From Reticulitermes speratus (taxonomy: Eukaryota > Arthropoda > Insecta > Blattodea > Rhinotermitidae): 64,000 nucleotides of DNA. The position numbers and the translations under genes are program-made. The notes under the pieces were generated by a model, which ran no database searches, was not told the DNA's origin, and worked only from the letters and a program-made list of their open reading frames with translations. How positions within the stretch are numbered: the first letter of the stretch is position 1; every line of letters begins with the position of its first letter. Below, piece after piece: positions 1 through 11,301 of this stretch. The stretch is taken from contig JAJKFL010000042.1 of NCBI GenBank assembly GCA_021186555.1, positions 13,570,781-13,634,780 of the forward strand, read 5' to 3'.

Positions 1-890
1 GCTGCGGTATTCGTTTTGAATTCGGGTACAAAGTTTCCCTGGTAGTAACAGAGTAGTGTTTTTGTGAGTTACTTGCAGTTTCTCTCTTTTGTGCTGTTCT
101 CTACGACATATTTCATCCGCCGTTTATCAACAGTATTAACCGGATACGAAACATACTTCTCGGGACTTAGCTTGCTGCGTGCTGCGTGGACACGGCACAC
201 AAAAAAGTATACGCATAAGATGGCAACTTATAATATTTTTAAACAAACAGAACGCTTCGTCTCTTCCTATGTTTACTCTCCCTTCTCTTAAGAGTAATAG
301 CACACATTATGCCAGCAGTACATCCATAAAGCATTTTAAAAATTGCTTGTCGTCAGTGCATAAAATTTCGTGCCATATTGCAGGGGAAACTTCTTTGATA
401 AAAGTGTCATGTATGAAGTTTTTACAGCAGAACTAGCAACGCAGGTATTGTATTCATAATTTTTCATTAAACTTGGATAGGCCAATATATTCCTCAGTAA
501 AAATATACTGTCCTTAATCCCTACAGTCAGTACAAATTTCCTTCAACCTCCAACCCCTACCACCCTAACATCGAAGCTGTAGTCTTGAGGTGCTGACAAC
601 GTGATAAAATACACAAAAGACAAGCGGAGGCATACATATATACACACATGCATAATAGGTTTCTTCCGTTGTTGTGGAAATTCTGTCTTATAACATACTA
701 CAAAGAATAAATTTATGAATCTCAGAACTTAATGTTCTAATTGTTTGTATCAGGCCAGGCTTTTAAATAACACTTTCAACCTCAGAAATTAGGGTCAGGT
801 ACTTAATGTCTCAGCTGGGTGCATTTCAATTACCTTAAAGTCATTAATCCTTGTACATTTAATATTTGACTGGAGTAATTTTTCTCTGCC
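1..890. other. Unannotated AT-rich DNA
   Basis: I see no convincing gene or repeat. Two short overlapping open frames (64-291 and 179-436) lack any recognisable motif and look like chance frames. Confidence 0.4.
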
Positions 891-945
891 CCCCATTTCG
901 AGTCCAGGGCATTCGGTGTGGGTTTCTTGGTGGACAAAGTGGTAG
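891..945 (+). repeat. SINE-2 fragment
   Basis: A short piece of the SINE-2 body is visible (GTGTGGGTTTCTTGGTGGAC and the following AAAGTGG). It matches the region just downstream of the tRNA-like head in the fuller copies near 4300 and 51700. It abuts the LINE remnant to its right. Confidence 0.5.
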
Positions 946-2115
946 GCCTACTGGTAGACTCCCACAGTATTTTGGCTAGGTGGAGGAATCATTTCTTTCA
1001 ACTATTGAATGTACAAGGGGGTAAGGATGTTAGGCAGACTGAAATACATACAGCAGAGCCACTAGTGCCTGAGCCTAGTGCCTCTGAGGTTGAGATGGCT
1101 ATTGAAAAGTTAAAAAGGCACAAATCACCAGGTATTGATCAAATTCGAGCAGAATTGATTAAAGCAGGAGGTAGGACAATTCGTTCTGAGATCCATAAAC
1201 TTATTAATTCTGTTTGGAATAAAGAGGAATTGCCTGAGCAGTGGAAGGAGTCAATCATTGTATCTATTTATAAGAAGGGAATATATTGGGCGGAAGCATA
1301 CATGCTATAAAGAAAAACACGGAAGCTTTAGTAGTCGCTAGTAAGGAGACTGGTCTAGAAGTAAATGCTGAGAAAACTAAGTGCATGGTCATGTCTCGCA
1401 ATCAGAATGCAGGACAAAATCACAACATAAAGATAGATAATAAATTCTTTGAATGGGTGGAACAGTTCAAATATTTGGGAACAACCCTAACAGATCGAAA
1501 TTCCATTCAGGATGAACTTAAGAGCAGATTGAAGTCGGGGAATGCTTGTTATCATTCGGTGCAGGATCTTCTGTCTTCCAGTTTGCTATCCAAAAATACA
1601 AAGGTAAGATATACAGAACTATAATTTTGCCTGTTGTTTTGTATGGGTGTGAGACTTGGCCTCTCACACTGAGGGAGGAACATAGGCTGAGGGTGTTCGA
1701 GAATAGGGTGCTGAGGAGGATATTTGGGTCTAAGAGGGACGGAGTAACAGGGGAGTGGAGAAGACTACATAACGAGGAACTTAATGATCTGTACTCATCA
1801 CCAAATATAAAATATAAAATATAAAATCAAGAAGAATGAGGTTGGCGGGGCATGTAGTATGTATGGGGGAGGGGAGAGGTGAGGGAAGGAGACTACTTGG
1901 AAGACCCAGGCTTAGATGGGAGGATAATATTAAAATGGATCTTCAAGAAGTGAGATGGGGGGCATGGACTGGATTGATATGGCTCAGGATAGGGACAGGT
2001 GGCGGGCTCTTGTGAATGCGGTAATGAACCTTCGGGTTCCATAAAATGCCGGGAATTTCTTGACTAGCTGAGAACGTGTTAGCTTCTCAAGAAGGAGTCT
2101 GCTCCGTGGAGTTAG
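946..2115 (+). mobile_element. Broken non-LTR retrotransposon (LINE), reverse transcriptase and C-terminal parts
   Basis: Non-LTR reverse transcriptase remnant in three frames. Frame 1 (to about 1280) has the N-terminal RT motif KSPGIDQIRAELIKAGG and EQWKESIIVSIYKKG. The sequence then jumps at about 1281-1290 past the catalytic YADD region to a frame with ETGLEVNAEKTKCMVMS and FKYLGTTLTD. A third frame carries ILPVVLYGCETW and FENRVLRRIFGSKRDG. Downstream, GRPRLRWEDN and [14 protein letters not shown] followed by a stop mark the protein end near 2040, with a short 3' tail after it. The palm catalytic block is deleted and the frame is shifted, so it cannot make an active enzyme. The C-terminal style resembles the endonuclease-RT LINEs common in insects; the exact clade (RTE-like or other) is uncertain. 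At least eight further fragments of the same family occur in the window. Confidence 0.85.
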
Positions 2116-4235
2116 TCACAGTGGTACTGGAAGATCTTCAAACCCCCCCCCCTCCCCTCTAGAACTTCGGGTTTTGCCTGTCATTGTCATTCTACCAGTG
2201 ATTTATACCGTTACTTCATTCATCTGCCACCGACACTATACAGTGTTAGTAACTGACAGCGTCGTTAAACAAAACGCTACTTCTCTCTCTCTCTCTTTAT
2301 CCGTTTGTTCTACTTATTGTTCGAATCTGTGAACAAATTAAGATCCTTACCTTTCAAAAGTCAGTTTTATGCTTTTAGCCCTATTAAATTCATTTAGGCA
2401 TCAAGAGTGTCTGTGATGCTTGTGTTCTTACTGTTTGTTTCGATTTAATTAATTTTCTCTTTCAGACATTCTCTTGTATTTAAACGTTCTGATAGTTTCA
2501 CTCACAGCAAGGATGACGTCGTTCCCAGACATTCCACTTTCATCTGCTCCCTTTGGTCTAATAAGTTTGAGCATGCCTCTTCAAACCTTGTTTTTTGTGT
2601 CTTATCTCGTAATAAGTAAGACTGTTTGATATCCTCTGTAATTTTTTTGCGCACCCCACTGATTTCCACAAAGTCCATAAAGCTCTAACACGCGAGAACG
2701 TTTTTCAGATTTTAATTTTTAGTATTTTCTTTAATTTACACATCCTTTAGCTGTTCTACATACAAGACTTTGGCGTTGCTAGTTTTCTTACTTACAGTCT
2801 CGCCCTAAATGTTTTCACCACTAGATAGTATTCAGTATCAGCTCGTATGTATGGTGGACCATGAACTACAGTTACCTCAATGCCGCATCTTATCTATAAA
2901 GGCGTAATTATTGTTTCTCTTTTCTCTTCAGAATTTTGACGATATTGTTGCGGTGTGGTAATTTTGTACTCTTTGGCAATTGGATCTTTCGACGTAACAA
3001 ATAATTATCACTTGTTTCCTTGTAAACATTCCTTCCCACATGTCGGTATCACGGCACATTTTTTCTCTCAATTTAATCACTCGAAGTCCGTAACAAAAAT
3101 TACACCCTCTTTCATTTAATGTTATATTCTATGTTCCTCTGTTATTTCATTTGTGTTAGGTATTGCATGTGTCTGTGCAGTGTAAGAAATAACACAGAAC
3201 GTGTAAATCTGTGTCAAGCAAGGAATTAAATTCAGCTTCTGTAATTACCGCGTAGCGCGAAATTCAGAGATGAATGGAATGTTGCCCCCACGTTGCTTTC
3301 AAGTTGCAAAATTAAATAATGGTTGTAGTGTATGTTGTTGATGTGTGATTAATACAAGTACTGCGAGTAGTGGTACGGAAAGGAGATGAATATTCGTCTT
3401 CGATTATTTGCCAGTAATACCAAACCTACGCTACGTTATTTTATCTTTTCAGCGTCTGATGATTCCACTGAATGATCATTTTATACGTAACAAAACACTA
3501 AAGATGCATTCCAGGTACCGCATACAGAGAAGCGAGATACAATTTCTGCATGATCAGTTTAAACCATTCGAAGCACGGTAACTGCTATATGTAGCGCCTG
3601 AGTTAGCATTAAAAATTCCGCATTCCTCCCACAGAGTTGGCGTGTGTGTGTGTTTTACGATTCCGTGTAATAACCAACGATTCTTTCCCTATACGGGAAT
3701 AACTGGATGGATTTTGTAATGAAGACAGCAAGTCTTTACTGTGAGATAGGAATTCAGTTTTTAATATGCTACATGTAGTTGATATTTAAAAAGGTTAAAA
3801 GTAAATTAACTGAGAGACAGTAGATGTTTTATATTTTTTCTTTTAATGCCGCACGAATTTACATAAAAAATTGGAATAAAATGAAGTTCTATTGAAGAGG
3901 TACAAGATATTAAGTAGAATTTCTGCCAGAAGGGAATCATTGAGTAAAATATATATATACTTTAATATTAACTTTCCCTCGCTATTTCTTGTATTTATAC
4001 TGCACTTAATATTACTCTCATAAGTAAGTTATTTATAAATTTGTAATCCTTGAACCTTGATTAATTTTGTACCATTCGTTTTCGAATGTTGCGTAAATGA
4101 CACCAATCAATTGACTGCCACTGTGATGTGAAAGTATCGTAGTTCAGAGAACACACTTCTGCATGTCAACATTACGTGGAAAGCTTGCTAATTCCATGCA
4201 ATATTTTATGAAGTTGTAAATTTAACATCGTCACA
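2116..4235. other. Unannotated intergenic or intronic DNA
   Basis: No coding motif, tRNA-like head or clear inverted repeat was recognised. It has AT-rich stretches, a short CT run near 2282 and a C run near 2144. Upstream COLGALT exons could be hidden here, but I found none. Confidence 0.4.
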
Positions 4236-4506
4236 GGGCCATGCCATGGCTTAGGCAGTTAGTCGACGACTTCTCACCGCGGAGGCCCGGTTTCGATCCC
4301 GGGGTCAGTCCATGTGGGATTTGTGGTGGACAAAGTGACACTGGGATAGGTTTTTCGCCGAGTATTTCGGTTTTCCCCTGTCAATTTCATTACACGGAAA
4401 AAAATAAAAAACTAATCATCTTCATCACAGAGTTGCACAATAAGCCTCAGGCTGCGGTGCGTCCGTAGCATCTGCTGCGGGGCACTTCAGCACACAAAAA
4501 AAAATC
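4236..4506 (+). mobile_element. SINE-2 copy A (tRNA-derived)
   Basis: The tRNA-like head starts with CCATGGCTTAGGCAGTTAG (box A-like) and has GGTTTCGATCCCGG (box B-like). The body has GTGGTGGACAAAGTG and CACTGGGATAGG. It ends with GCATCTGCTGCGGGGC and an A-rich tail. The same order recurs at 14212-14506 (reverse), 15119-15361 and 51638-51921. The head is not a functional tRNA because the sequence runs straight into the SINE body. Confidence 0.85.
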
Positions 4507-5209
4507 GATAGAGTCTAACACTGGTCCGCTCAATGTTTTATGTGGTGCGAGCAAATGCGGCAAAACTTGGTCCGCATGTGGGCGACATGAAACTTAATAC
4601 GTGGATGAAGAATGAATTAGTACACGTATAATTTTAAGTAAAATATCACCTGTTTGTATATATCATGTGCAATAAAAATGTGTTGATAGTAATGTGAAAA
4701 ATTAAAAAAAAAAATGCAATTCACAACCTAGGCTAGGGTATCGCTATTTTAGCACATTTTTACAAGAGGAATTAGTAATGTAACACATGTCTCCAAAATC
4801 CCTTCGGCGGTCTGTCTCGGTTTTGCCAGGGAAATGGTTAAAATACGTCTTCTCATTCCAAATATCTCCGCGGGCAACGGAACACTGGCGCGACCAACAT
4901 GTTACCCGCGAGCTACGGGTTGAGCGGGCCTGGTCTAACACATTGGCGACGGGAATGAAGTTCAGCTCCATAAAAGAGTCTCGAAATTAATATCCATATT
5001 TTATTCTCATAACGTCTAGTTCTTTCATGCTTGTATTATCGTATGTCGGAGAACATACTGTTAACATACATCATGTTAACCATTGGACCGCGAACCGGTA
5101 TGCCATTCCGCCAATTCTAGTTGTTAGCATTATTAAAGTCAAAGGTAAAACTGTCTTTATGCTTAATTACGCATCCTGGCACATTGTCATATAGGGAAAT
5201 GGAGGTATA
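4507..5209. other. Unannotated DNA
   Basis: Open frames on both strands at 4744-4990 overlap each other and carry no recognisable motif. No repeat family was recognised. Confidence 0.35.
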
Positions 5210-5330
5210 AGTTCCATGCATTCTTAACTTCAGCACTGGGTGGAGTGTAAGTGTAAGTCCCCAGCACCTGTTCGACAGGAGGATGGGTAGGCCACAAAAC
5301 CAAAGAGGATATAATGACGAAGAGAACAGG
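5210..5330 (-). repeat. SINE-3 partial copy
   Basis: The reverse strand resembles the SINE-3 body around the conserved phrase reading rightward as CTTAACTTCAGCACTGGGTG. It abuts a longer SINE-3 copy. Confidence 0.5.
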
Positions 5331-5835
5331 TAAAAGGTAAAGTTCACCCTAGAACAGGCCATGAAGGCCCAGAGGGGGAGTAGAGGTATAGCTCTATTCT
5401 TTCTTTAACCTCGGCGCTAGATGGTTTGGGTGGTCAACGCCACGCCTCGGCCGCTTTACCCCGGGAATGACCCGGTACCCATTTACAGGAGGCTGGGTGG
5501 GACCAGGGCAGGTCTGGGCGGGTGCTGAAAATCTCGCCTCCACCGGGATTTTTTTTTTTGTATTAATTCCTGGGTTTCCCCTTTGATCCATTTGTACTGT
5601 TGAAGTCCTTTTTTTTTTTCCTGCATGTCATCTTATGTTTCATGCTATCGTCCATACATCTAACACAACACAAACATCCATGCCCCCGGTGGGATTCGAA
5701 CCCACGATCCTAGCAAGCGAGCGGCCGAAGACCCACGCCTTAGACCGCACGGCCACTGGGATCGGTGATTTGATCCCCGGACCGTCCAGCTCGTAGCGAG
5801 TCGCTATACCGACTGCGCTATAACGGCGCACGAAG
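5331..5835 (-). mobile_element. SINE-3 interrupted by SINE-4
   Basis: The reverse strand reads: a tRNA-like head (GCGCAGTCGGTATAGCGACT, then GGTCCGGGGATC) at 5766-5835; a SINE-4 head with GGGTTCGAATCCCACCGGGG at about 5638-5765; and then the SINE-3 body and tail (GGTAAAGCGGCC-type segment, GCGCCGAGGTTAAAG, AGCTATACCTC) at 5331-5595. A+T homopolymers near 5550 and 5610 look like the old tails. This is a nested or fused pair of two SINE families. The body could also be two separate insertions side by side. Confidence 0.7.
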
Positions 5836-6049
5836 AGAACAGGTCCTGTAGGAAATCGAAAGCTGGTCCTTCAGTACTGACTGAAATAGACCCTACATAC
5901 CCACAGGTTTGGACTACAAAAAAAAAGATACTGTTTGTCAACTAACGACCTCTAATTTTTTTAGTTACCTCTTAGCGACAAATAGTTTGTGTTGACGATT
6001 TTTACGCTTCTGCCCCTGCCCCGCTTCTGCGCAAAACAATTTCGTCAGA

Positions 6050-6290
6050 CGTGACGGAAGAGAACACTTGCAGAAACCTAGACATAGATGGTAAGGTAAT
6101 GTTAAAGTGAATCTTGCCGTAATACTGTCTAGTTACGGACTGGATTTGTTTGGCTCAGAATAGGGTCTAGTTGAAAACTTTTGAACACGTCAATGAACAT
6201 TCGTATTACATAGAATGGGGGAAATTTCTTGACTACCTGAGCGACTGTCAGATTCTTAGGAAGGACTGTGTTTCTTATTCTTCATCTGTT
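6050..6290 (+). repeat. LINE 3'-end fragment
   Basis: The segments GGACTGGATTTG.TTGGCTCAGA and ACATAGAATGGGGGAAATTTC followed by TTGACTACCTGAG match the end of the LINE at 1960-2080 (aspartate-tryptophan region, then the 3' tail). It is decayed and non-coding. Confidence 0.6.
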
Positions 6291-6595
6291 GGTTTGTTAT
6301 TTTCTGAAGGATTGGAATTTTCAGGCCATTCCTCAACCGTCATCGCGTCGCTGCTGATGTCTTGCTGTCACATGCAGATGTCTCTACTATTCACGGTTAC
6401 CTTCTGTGTTTAACCTCCAGGAGGCGGATGTATAACATCCATTTCCTCACACCGATGTCTTCCAGTCTTTCGTTTTATTTCTGTTTGCTTTTAAAAGACG
6501 TATAGGGATGGGGAGGGGGGAATGTTTCATATAACAATCCCATCAATTGCTAAGCTTTTGTAGACTCGGTGGTAGGTGAATAAAATATGAGCATG

Positions 6596-6752
6596 GAGCA
6601 TTGGTGGAATGGTACTCACAGAAGGAAAACGAAGTGCTTGGAGAACAACCTGCCCCAATGTCACCTGGTCCACCACAAATCTTACAAGTGCTGGCTTGGG
6701 ATTGAACCCGTGTCTCCGTGCTGAGTGGCCGGCGACTAATCGCCTCAGCGTA
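6596..6752 (-). repeat. SINE-2 copy, reverse
   Basis: The reverse complement of the SINE-2 body and head is seen: GGTGGAATGG, GGAAAACGAAGTGCTTGG, then TGGCCGGCGACTAATCGCC. It is diverged, and the tail beyond the body is lost. Confidence 0.6.
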
Positions 6753-7189
6753 GTACTAGTGTAATAGTAGGAGCAGTAAGACGACAGAGTAGACCAATGT
6801 AACTATGTATATACAGAGACAGTATTTTATCTGACCGCTTAGCGTGATTGCAGGGAGCGCAGCGCTCGCCGGTATTCCAATTTGCCGTAAGTGAGGGTCC
6901 GCACTGTTCAGTTCAATTTAGTGCAGTTAATATTAGTTTTCTGTACTCACCGTGTTTAATAAGGATTGTGCTGGACATGCTTTCTTTCATCTCGCAGACA
7001 TGCGTTACATCTAACAAACACGTTATTCATTGTATATGTTAAGCGAGCCGACGGGAAGTGACCAGCAATAGTTGTCAAATAAAATGATGCTACTGTATTT
7101 AACGGATCTGTGTTCAGCAATTACGTAGTCTTACAGGGCAGCGATTCATGCAAAGAACGAACCATAACTTAATAAATAATTTACTGTGC

Positions 7190-7430
7190 GAGATTTTAGG
7201 CTTTCGCCTGGTGTAGTCGATGTCTTCTATCTCTGGAATGTTTTGCTGCGTCAGAGAGTAGATTGTTACAGACGTTTCGGTACAGCGTATCGGTACCTTC
7301 TTGGTCATCTTTATTCTTGAAGAAGGGACTGATACGCTGTCCCGAAAAGCCGGTTACAAACTACTCATTGACACTGGGAAACATCCCTGAAGACCGAAGA
7401 CTTCACAAAATTTTCTGTTGTATTTCTTAC
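7190..7430. repeat. Foldback repeat, family B (GTTTCGG / CCGAAA)
   Basis: The left arm ends with ACAGACGTTTCGGTACAGCG. The right arm begins CTTGAAGAAGGGACTGA and continues to GCTGTCCCGAAAAGCCGG, so the two halves are inverted copies. The outer parts (TTTCGCCTGGTGTAGTCGA and GAAGACCGAAGAC) match the ends of other family-B copies. The core looks like a decayed hammerhead motif (see findings). Confidence 0.6.
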
Positions 7431-7708
7431 ATCTTCAAGGCGTGATGCTTACTTAAACATAAAATCAATAAACATAAATGGAATATTTAGCATATAGGCC
7501 CTACATAAAGGGGCATGTTTGTCTTTGTTTAGATGTAGGTAAGCAACATCCTACAAGGATGTAAAGCTACGCTGTGTTGTTCCTGTAACAGCGTCTTTAA
7601 AATAAGTGATGCCTTTTTTTGCATGGTTGTTATAGCTAAGTGAAATGAACGTGATGCTGAAAGTTTGCTGTCGTGCGTGTGTGATGATTTGGTCTGCTCT
7701 TCTTACAG

Positions 7709-7766
7709 GCCGCTGACAATGGGCGAGATAGGCTGCTTCCTGAGTCACTACAACATTTGGCGTCAG
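7709..7766 (+). CDS. COLGALT1: COLGALT-like procollagen galactosyltransferase, internal exon
   Basis: This exon of 58 bases lies between a TCTTACAG acceptor and a GTGAGTG donor. It encodes [19 protein letters not shown] after one base that completes a split codon from an upstream exon. The segment G-E-I/V-G-C-F-L-S-H-Y matches the conserved core of GT25 glycosyltransferases, which add galactose to hydroxylysine of collagen in the ER lumen. It ends in phase 0, and the next exon at 13836 opens in phase 0 with VVERG, which agrees with the family's order. The preceding exon must end with two bases of a codon (probably Arg). I did not find it in 1-7700, so it likely lies left of the window. The exon is too short to be found by open-frame length. 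Confidence 0.9.
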
Positions 7767-7982
7767 GTGAGTGTTTTTGTTGACGTGTATAAGTATGTAA
7801 TTGGATAAAGTTTAACCTATTAAGGATCAAGTGAATGTTATTTTCTGTTCAGTGCTCCCCGATTTCTGAAAGAGCATTGCTTTTTGGTAGGTTTCCAGGC
7901 TTCGCCCGTTTATCCTTCCGATATGAGCAAGTTCTAGATGAAGACGAGTATGGAGTAAGTTTAGTGGTGGAATTATGTTTGC

Positions 7983-8121
7983 AGGAGAAAACCGAAGCAC
8001 TCGGAGAAAAACCTGCCCCAGTGCCACTTTGTTCATCACAAACCTCACATGGGCTGACCTGAGATCTAACCCGGGCCCCGCGGTGAGAGGTAGGCGACTA
8101 ACCGCCCGGGCCATGGCATGG
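7983..8121 (-). repeat. SINE-2 copy, reverse, truncated
   Basis: On the reverse strand it starts CCATGGCCCGGGCGGTTAG and passes through CTCACCGCGGGGCCC. It ends in the body near GGTTTTCTCC. It lies in the intron after the 7709-7766 exon. Confidence 0.7.
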
Positions 8122-8235
8122 TCATAAATACCAAGATTAACCTGAATTGTATTTAAAGATTGTGCCGTACCTCGCAGTAAACAAGTCTATATCGTTTATA
8201 ACAGCCAGTCACGTAATGCTCTGTAGGGAAATAAT

Positions 8236-8505
8236 CGGGAACAGGTACAGCGTAGTCGGCATAGCGACTAGCTGCGGGGTGGACGATCCGGTGATGGAAT
8301 CCACAACCGTATAGGCCGGCTCCGGGGTCAACCCAGCCTCCTCTGCAGTGCGTACCGGATTTATTTTACGTGGGTAAAGCGGCCAGGGCGTAAAGTTGAC
8401 CACCCATCTCCATCTAGTGCCGAGGTTAAGAATGAGTGGAGCTATACCTCTGGTCCCCCTGTATGCCTTCACGGCGTGGACAGGGACAGCTTTACCTTTT
8501 ATATT
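8236..8505 (+). mobile_element. SINE-3 copy
   Basis: Its features, in order, are AGCGACTAGCTGCGGGG (tRNA-like head remnant), CCGGCTCCGGGGTCAACCC, GGGTAAAGCGGCCAGGGCG, CATCTAGTGCCGAGGTTAAG and the tail GACAGGGACAGCTTTACC. The order and phrases repeat in the copies at 9855, 47502 (reverse) and 60236. It lies in a COLGALT intron. Confidence 0.75.
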
Positions 8506-9414
8506 TTGTACTTTTTTAGGGAAATTAACGCTGTTTGTTCTGAGATCCATACAAAACACAGAAATACACTGGGAAGAACGTATAATTTTTTAATGTTAAA
8601 CTTGGTCATACACGAAGTGATAACTGGGTTTTAAAGGGTTAAGGAGTGTATGAAAGGAATGGTTGCACATTCCGTATTAGACAATTCCATAAGGTGTGGT
8701 ACAGCCGTGTGTGAAGTTCGCTGGTTTAGTCTTACATTCAATATATCACATGTTTGATTGCTGCGTGGCTGGAGCAGGTACAGTCCAGTCTACACATTAC
8801 ACTGCAGCTTTTGATGTCTTTGTCCATGCTATGCGAACAGTAGTGAAGCACTACATATATGGTCTACACAACTAACAGCTAGTGAACAAAAGACAAGCTT
8901 AGCGGGATTGAGACAGAATGGGACTACTGTTGGGACAATTGCCATGTTACAGGGGAGTATACATAGAACACCTGCAAAAGGAATTGAAAATGTACCCTGT
9001 CATTTGGTATATGGTTTATATATTCTTGATGCATTCCACTGTGTTGTTTATAGATATAAATGATTACAAACCTTAAATCCTGTTTACTCAGGTATTATAT
9101 TTGCATGTACGTACCATATTTGTCACCTCACCACTACCCATATCGCTTCTGGGGCCTGTTGGCCTCATATTTTATGGGTATGGAGCGTTCTGTTTCCTCC
9201 TACCGTATGGGTGCCCGGCCTTTTTTTTTTTTTCCGGAGGCAAAGACGCCGCATCGTGTAGCCGACCACTCACATCTGTCTGATGCCCATACATCTTCAT
9301 GGCGTGGTGCATAATTAAGTACAGGGACAACTGCATTTGTACATACCAATAACTGGTTGGCAAGCATGCCTCAAGGCACTTGTGTTTGCAGGAGGACATC
9401 TTATAAAACTGGTA
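8506..9414. other. Intron sequence with a decayed SINE-3-like stretch
   Basis: Nothing clear is seen at 8506-9100. Around 9205-9330 there is a T run, then CCGACCACTCAC and CTTCATGGCGTGGTGCA. These recall a decayed SINE-3 body, but too little remains to be sure. Confidence 0.35.
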
Positions 9415-9560
9415 ATACTTGCGCGAGATTTGGGGTTCTTACAGCGATGTTGGTGGGGATTCAGGTCTTCCGGGATGTGACGCTATATGGTTGGGTGAGT
9501 GGCTCTCAATGTTCCAACGAAACGTCGGGAGCCACTTATCCAAAGACACCGCGTCGCTTC
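9415..9560. repeat. Foldback repeat family B, half copy
   Basis: GGTCTTCCGGGATGTGACGC and CAACGAAACGTCGGGAGCC match the outer and core parts of family B. A full second arm is not visible. It lies immediately left of a complete copy. Confidence 0.5.
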
Positions 9561-9587
9561 CCAGAACACCTGAATGAACAGATAATG

Positions 9588-9800
9588 TGGCCTTCGTTCT
9601 TCTGGGATGCTACGCGGCGTAGGTTGGTAGTTGGTTACCGATGTTTCGGGATACCCTATCTGTTCTATATTCAAGGACCAAGCAGTCTTGGATTGTCCCG
9701 AAACGTCGGTAACCAAATACCAACCTACGCTGAATAACATCCCAGAAGAACGAAAGCCTCAACTACACCACGTCGGAAGCTGAAGGTCTCCGACAAGCAT
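9588..9800. repeat. Foldback repeat family B, full copy
   Basis: The left arm TTCTTCTGGGATGCTACGC, TAGGTTGGTAGTTGGTTACC and TGTTTCGGGAT is mirrored by the right arm TGTCCCGAAACGTCGGTAAC, ACCAACCTACGCTG and AACATCCCAGAAGAACG. Arms are about 70 bases and the loop about 40. The core ends in GAAACGUC, the stem-III-poor hammerhead-like signature. It lies in a COLGALT intron. Confidence 0.8.
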
Positions 9801-9854
9801 TATTGACAGATGGATGGGTTCTTGTAATTTTCTAGACGACTAACTTTATGTGGG

Positions 9855-10130
9855 CAGCCCGGATAGCTCAGTCGATATAGTGATTGGACCAGGGATGGAC
9901 AACCGAGGAATCGTTGTTATATTCCCGGCAGGGACAAGAGATTTTTTCCCAAAACGTCCAGACCGGCTCTGGGACCCACATAGCTTGTATTCAGTGGGTA
10001 CCGGTGGCTCTTTTCCCCGGGGGTAAAGCAGCCGTGGCGTGAAGCTGACCGTTTTTCTGGTGCCGAGGTTAAAAATGGTTGGAGCTATTCCTCCACTCGC
10101 CATGTGTCTTCATGGCATGCACAGAATCAA
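9855..10130 (+). mobile_element. SINE-3 copy with tRNA-like head
   Basis: The head CCCGGATAGCTCAGTCGATA (box A-like) is followed by ATTCCCGGCAGGGACAAGAG, a weak box B region. Then come GGGGGTAAAGCAGCCGTGGC, TGGTGCCGAGGTTAAAAATG and GTCTTCATGGCATGCACAG. The head resembles a tRNA gene, but the anticodon arm is not well formed and it continues into the SINE body. Confidence 0.75.
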
Positions 10131-10387
10131 ACGTTTACTGACTATCACGCGGTGCGCCCTGATGAATAAGAAGTCTGTTCATTTCACCTCGGCAATGTCG
10201 TTCTTCGCTTTCTCAAACTATGTGGTCAGAGAACAGTTGCTCCATGTATATTTCGGCGCTGTGTAATTCTTTAATAGGATCATCATGTTTGCTACAGCTT
10301 TTATATTTGCCTAAGCTTTGATTACATTTAATTTAAAGTAATTACGTTTTTTATTCTAAATTCACCGTGCATTTTTTTACTAATTAT

Positions 10388-10481
10388 TGTTATATCACCA
10401 ACTAAATGCACTTTTATTTGAAAAATTTAATTTTAAAAATGTTTTCTTTAAATAAAAGTGCATTTAGTTGGTGATATAACA
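10388..10481. repeat. Perfect 32-bp inverted repeat with 30-bp AT loop
   Basis: The arm at 10388-10419 (starting TGTTATATCACCAACTAAAT) is exactly complementary to the arm at 10450-10481. The flanks extend the pairing with one mismatch. The arm phrase ACCAACTAAATGCACTTTTA is nearly the same as the outer end of the ribozyme-bearing copy near 56996. This may therefore be an internally deleted member of the same foldback family. Confidence 0.85.
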
Positions 10482-10783
10482 GTAATTAATTACGTTTTCT
10501 TACACCATCGTTGGTTCTTTCATCTGCAGATGCTTCTTTTCTCCGTGCGTTTGCTTATAAATCATTGTGTCGTCCCAGACACTCAACAGGTCGTAATTTG
10601 AACTCTGTTGCTTCCGTGTTAATTGAATACAATGTAGCCTACAGAATAATATTGTAGTCACTAGCAGAACAGAAGTTTCAACACCGCAAATAAAAAAGCC
10701 CCCTTTTGGATACGATCATGAGCCAGTTCCATACACTTTCCTTCCTCGGAAGCTATATTTTCAAGGTCCATAATACTCAAATT

Positions 10784-10832
10784 TAACCCTGAAGATGGAC
10801 AGAGCCTATTCCTCCAAAACGTTTGTATTTAC
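10784..10832 (+). ncRNA. Decayed hammerhead-like motif
   Basis: CCTGAAGATGGACAGAGCC and TTCCTCCAAAACGTTTG have the order CUGAAGA, stem II, then AAAA where GAAA is needed, then CGUUU. The change in the GAAA box should abolish activity. It is probably a relic of the same family as the motifs near 23300. Confidence 0.4.
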
Positions 10833-11301
10833 CAATAAAACACTTCACGTTGACACAACCCAGAAGATCATATTTCGAACACACATACATACACCGCCAT
10901 GTTTATATCTTATCTTAAATCCATATTACCGATCTGTCCGTCTCCTTTTCGGTCTTCTAAGTGGACGTTTCACAAAATTTTCCCCACGAATAACTTATTC
11001 TCTATGCACTCCTTGTTTCCACATTCTTGCCATATTCGCAGTCTATCTTAGCTTCCTGTATTTCATTATGTTAACAATATAGGTGTCCGTCACGAAGTTA
11101 CTCGTTACGTAATATCCTTCTTAGGCCCACACGTGAGCTGCATGTCCCATTTCACACAGACCTACAGGTTGTGTGTTCATACACAGGGGCGACAATTTTC
11201 GTACGAACTGATCTCATTGTACTTAATGTTATACATATGCCGTGCAGTTCCTCTACATATGAGTTTTTATTATTACCAACTACTGCACAATAGTTCTTTT
11301 T

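Noticed and set aside
4744-4990. Overlapping frames on opposite strands
   Set aside because: Neither shows a domain, a signal peptide or a codon pattern better than the other.
5690-5765. tRNA gene on the reverse strand (GGTTCGAATCC-type box B)
   Set aside because: The same head recurs with a SINE-4 body at 43927, 46421 and 58092, so it is a SINE head and not a tRNA gene.
9857-9930. tRNA gene starting CCCGGATAGCTCAGTCG
   Set aside because: The acceptor and anticodon stems do not form properly and it continues into the SINE-3 body.
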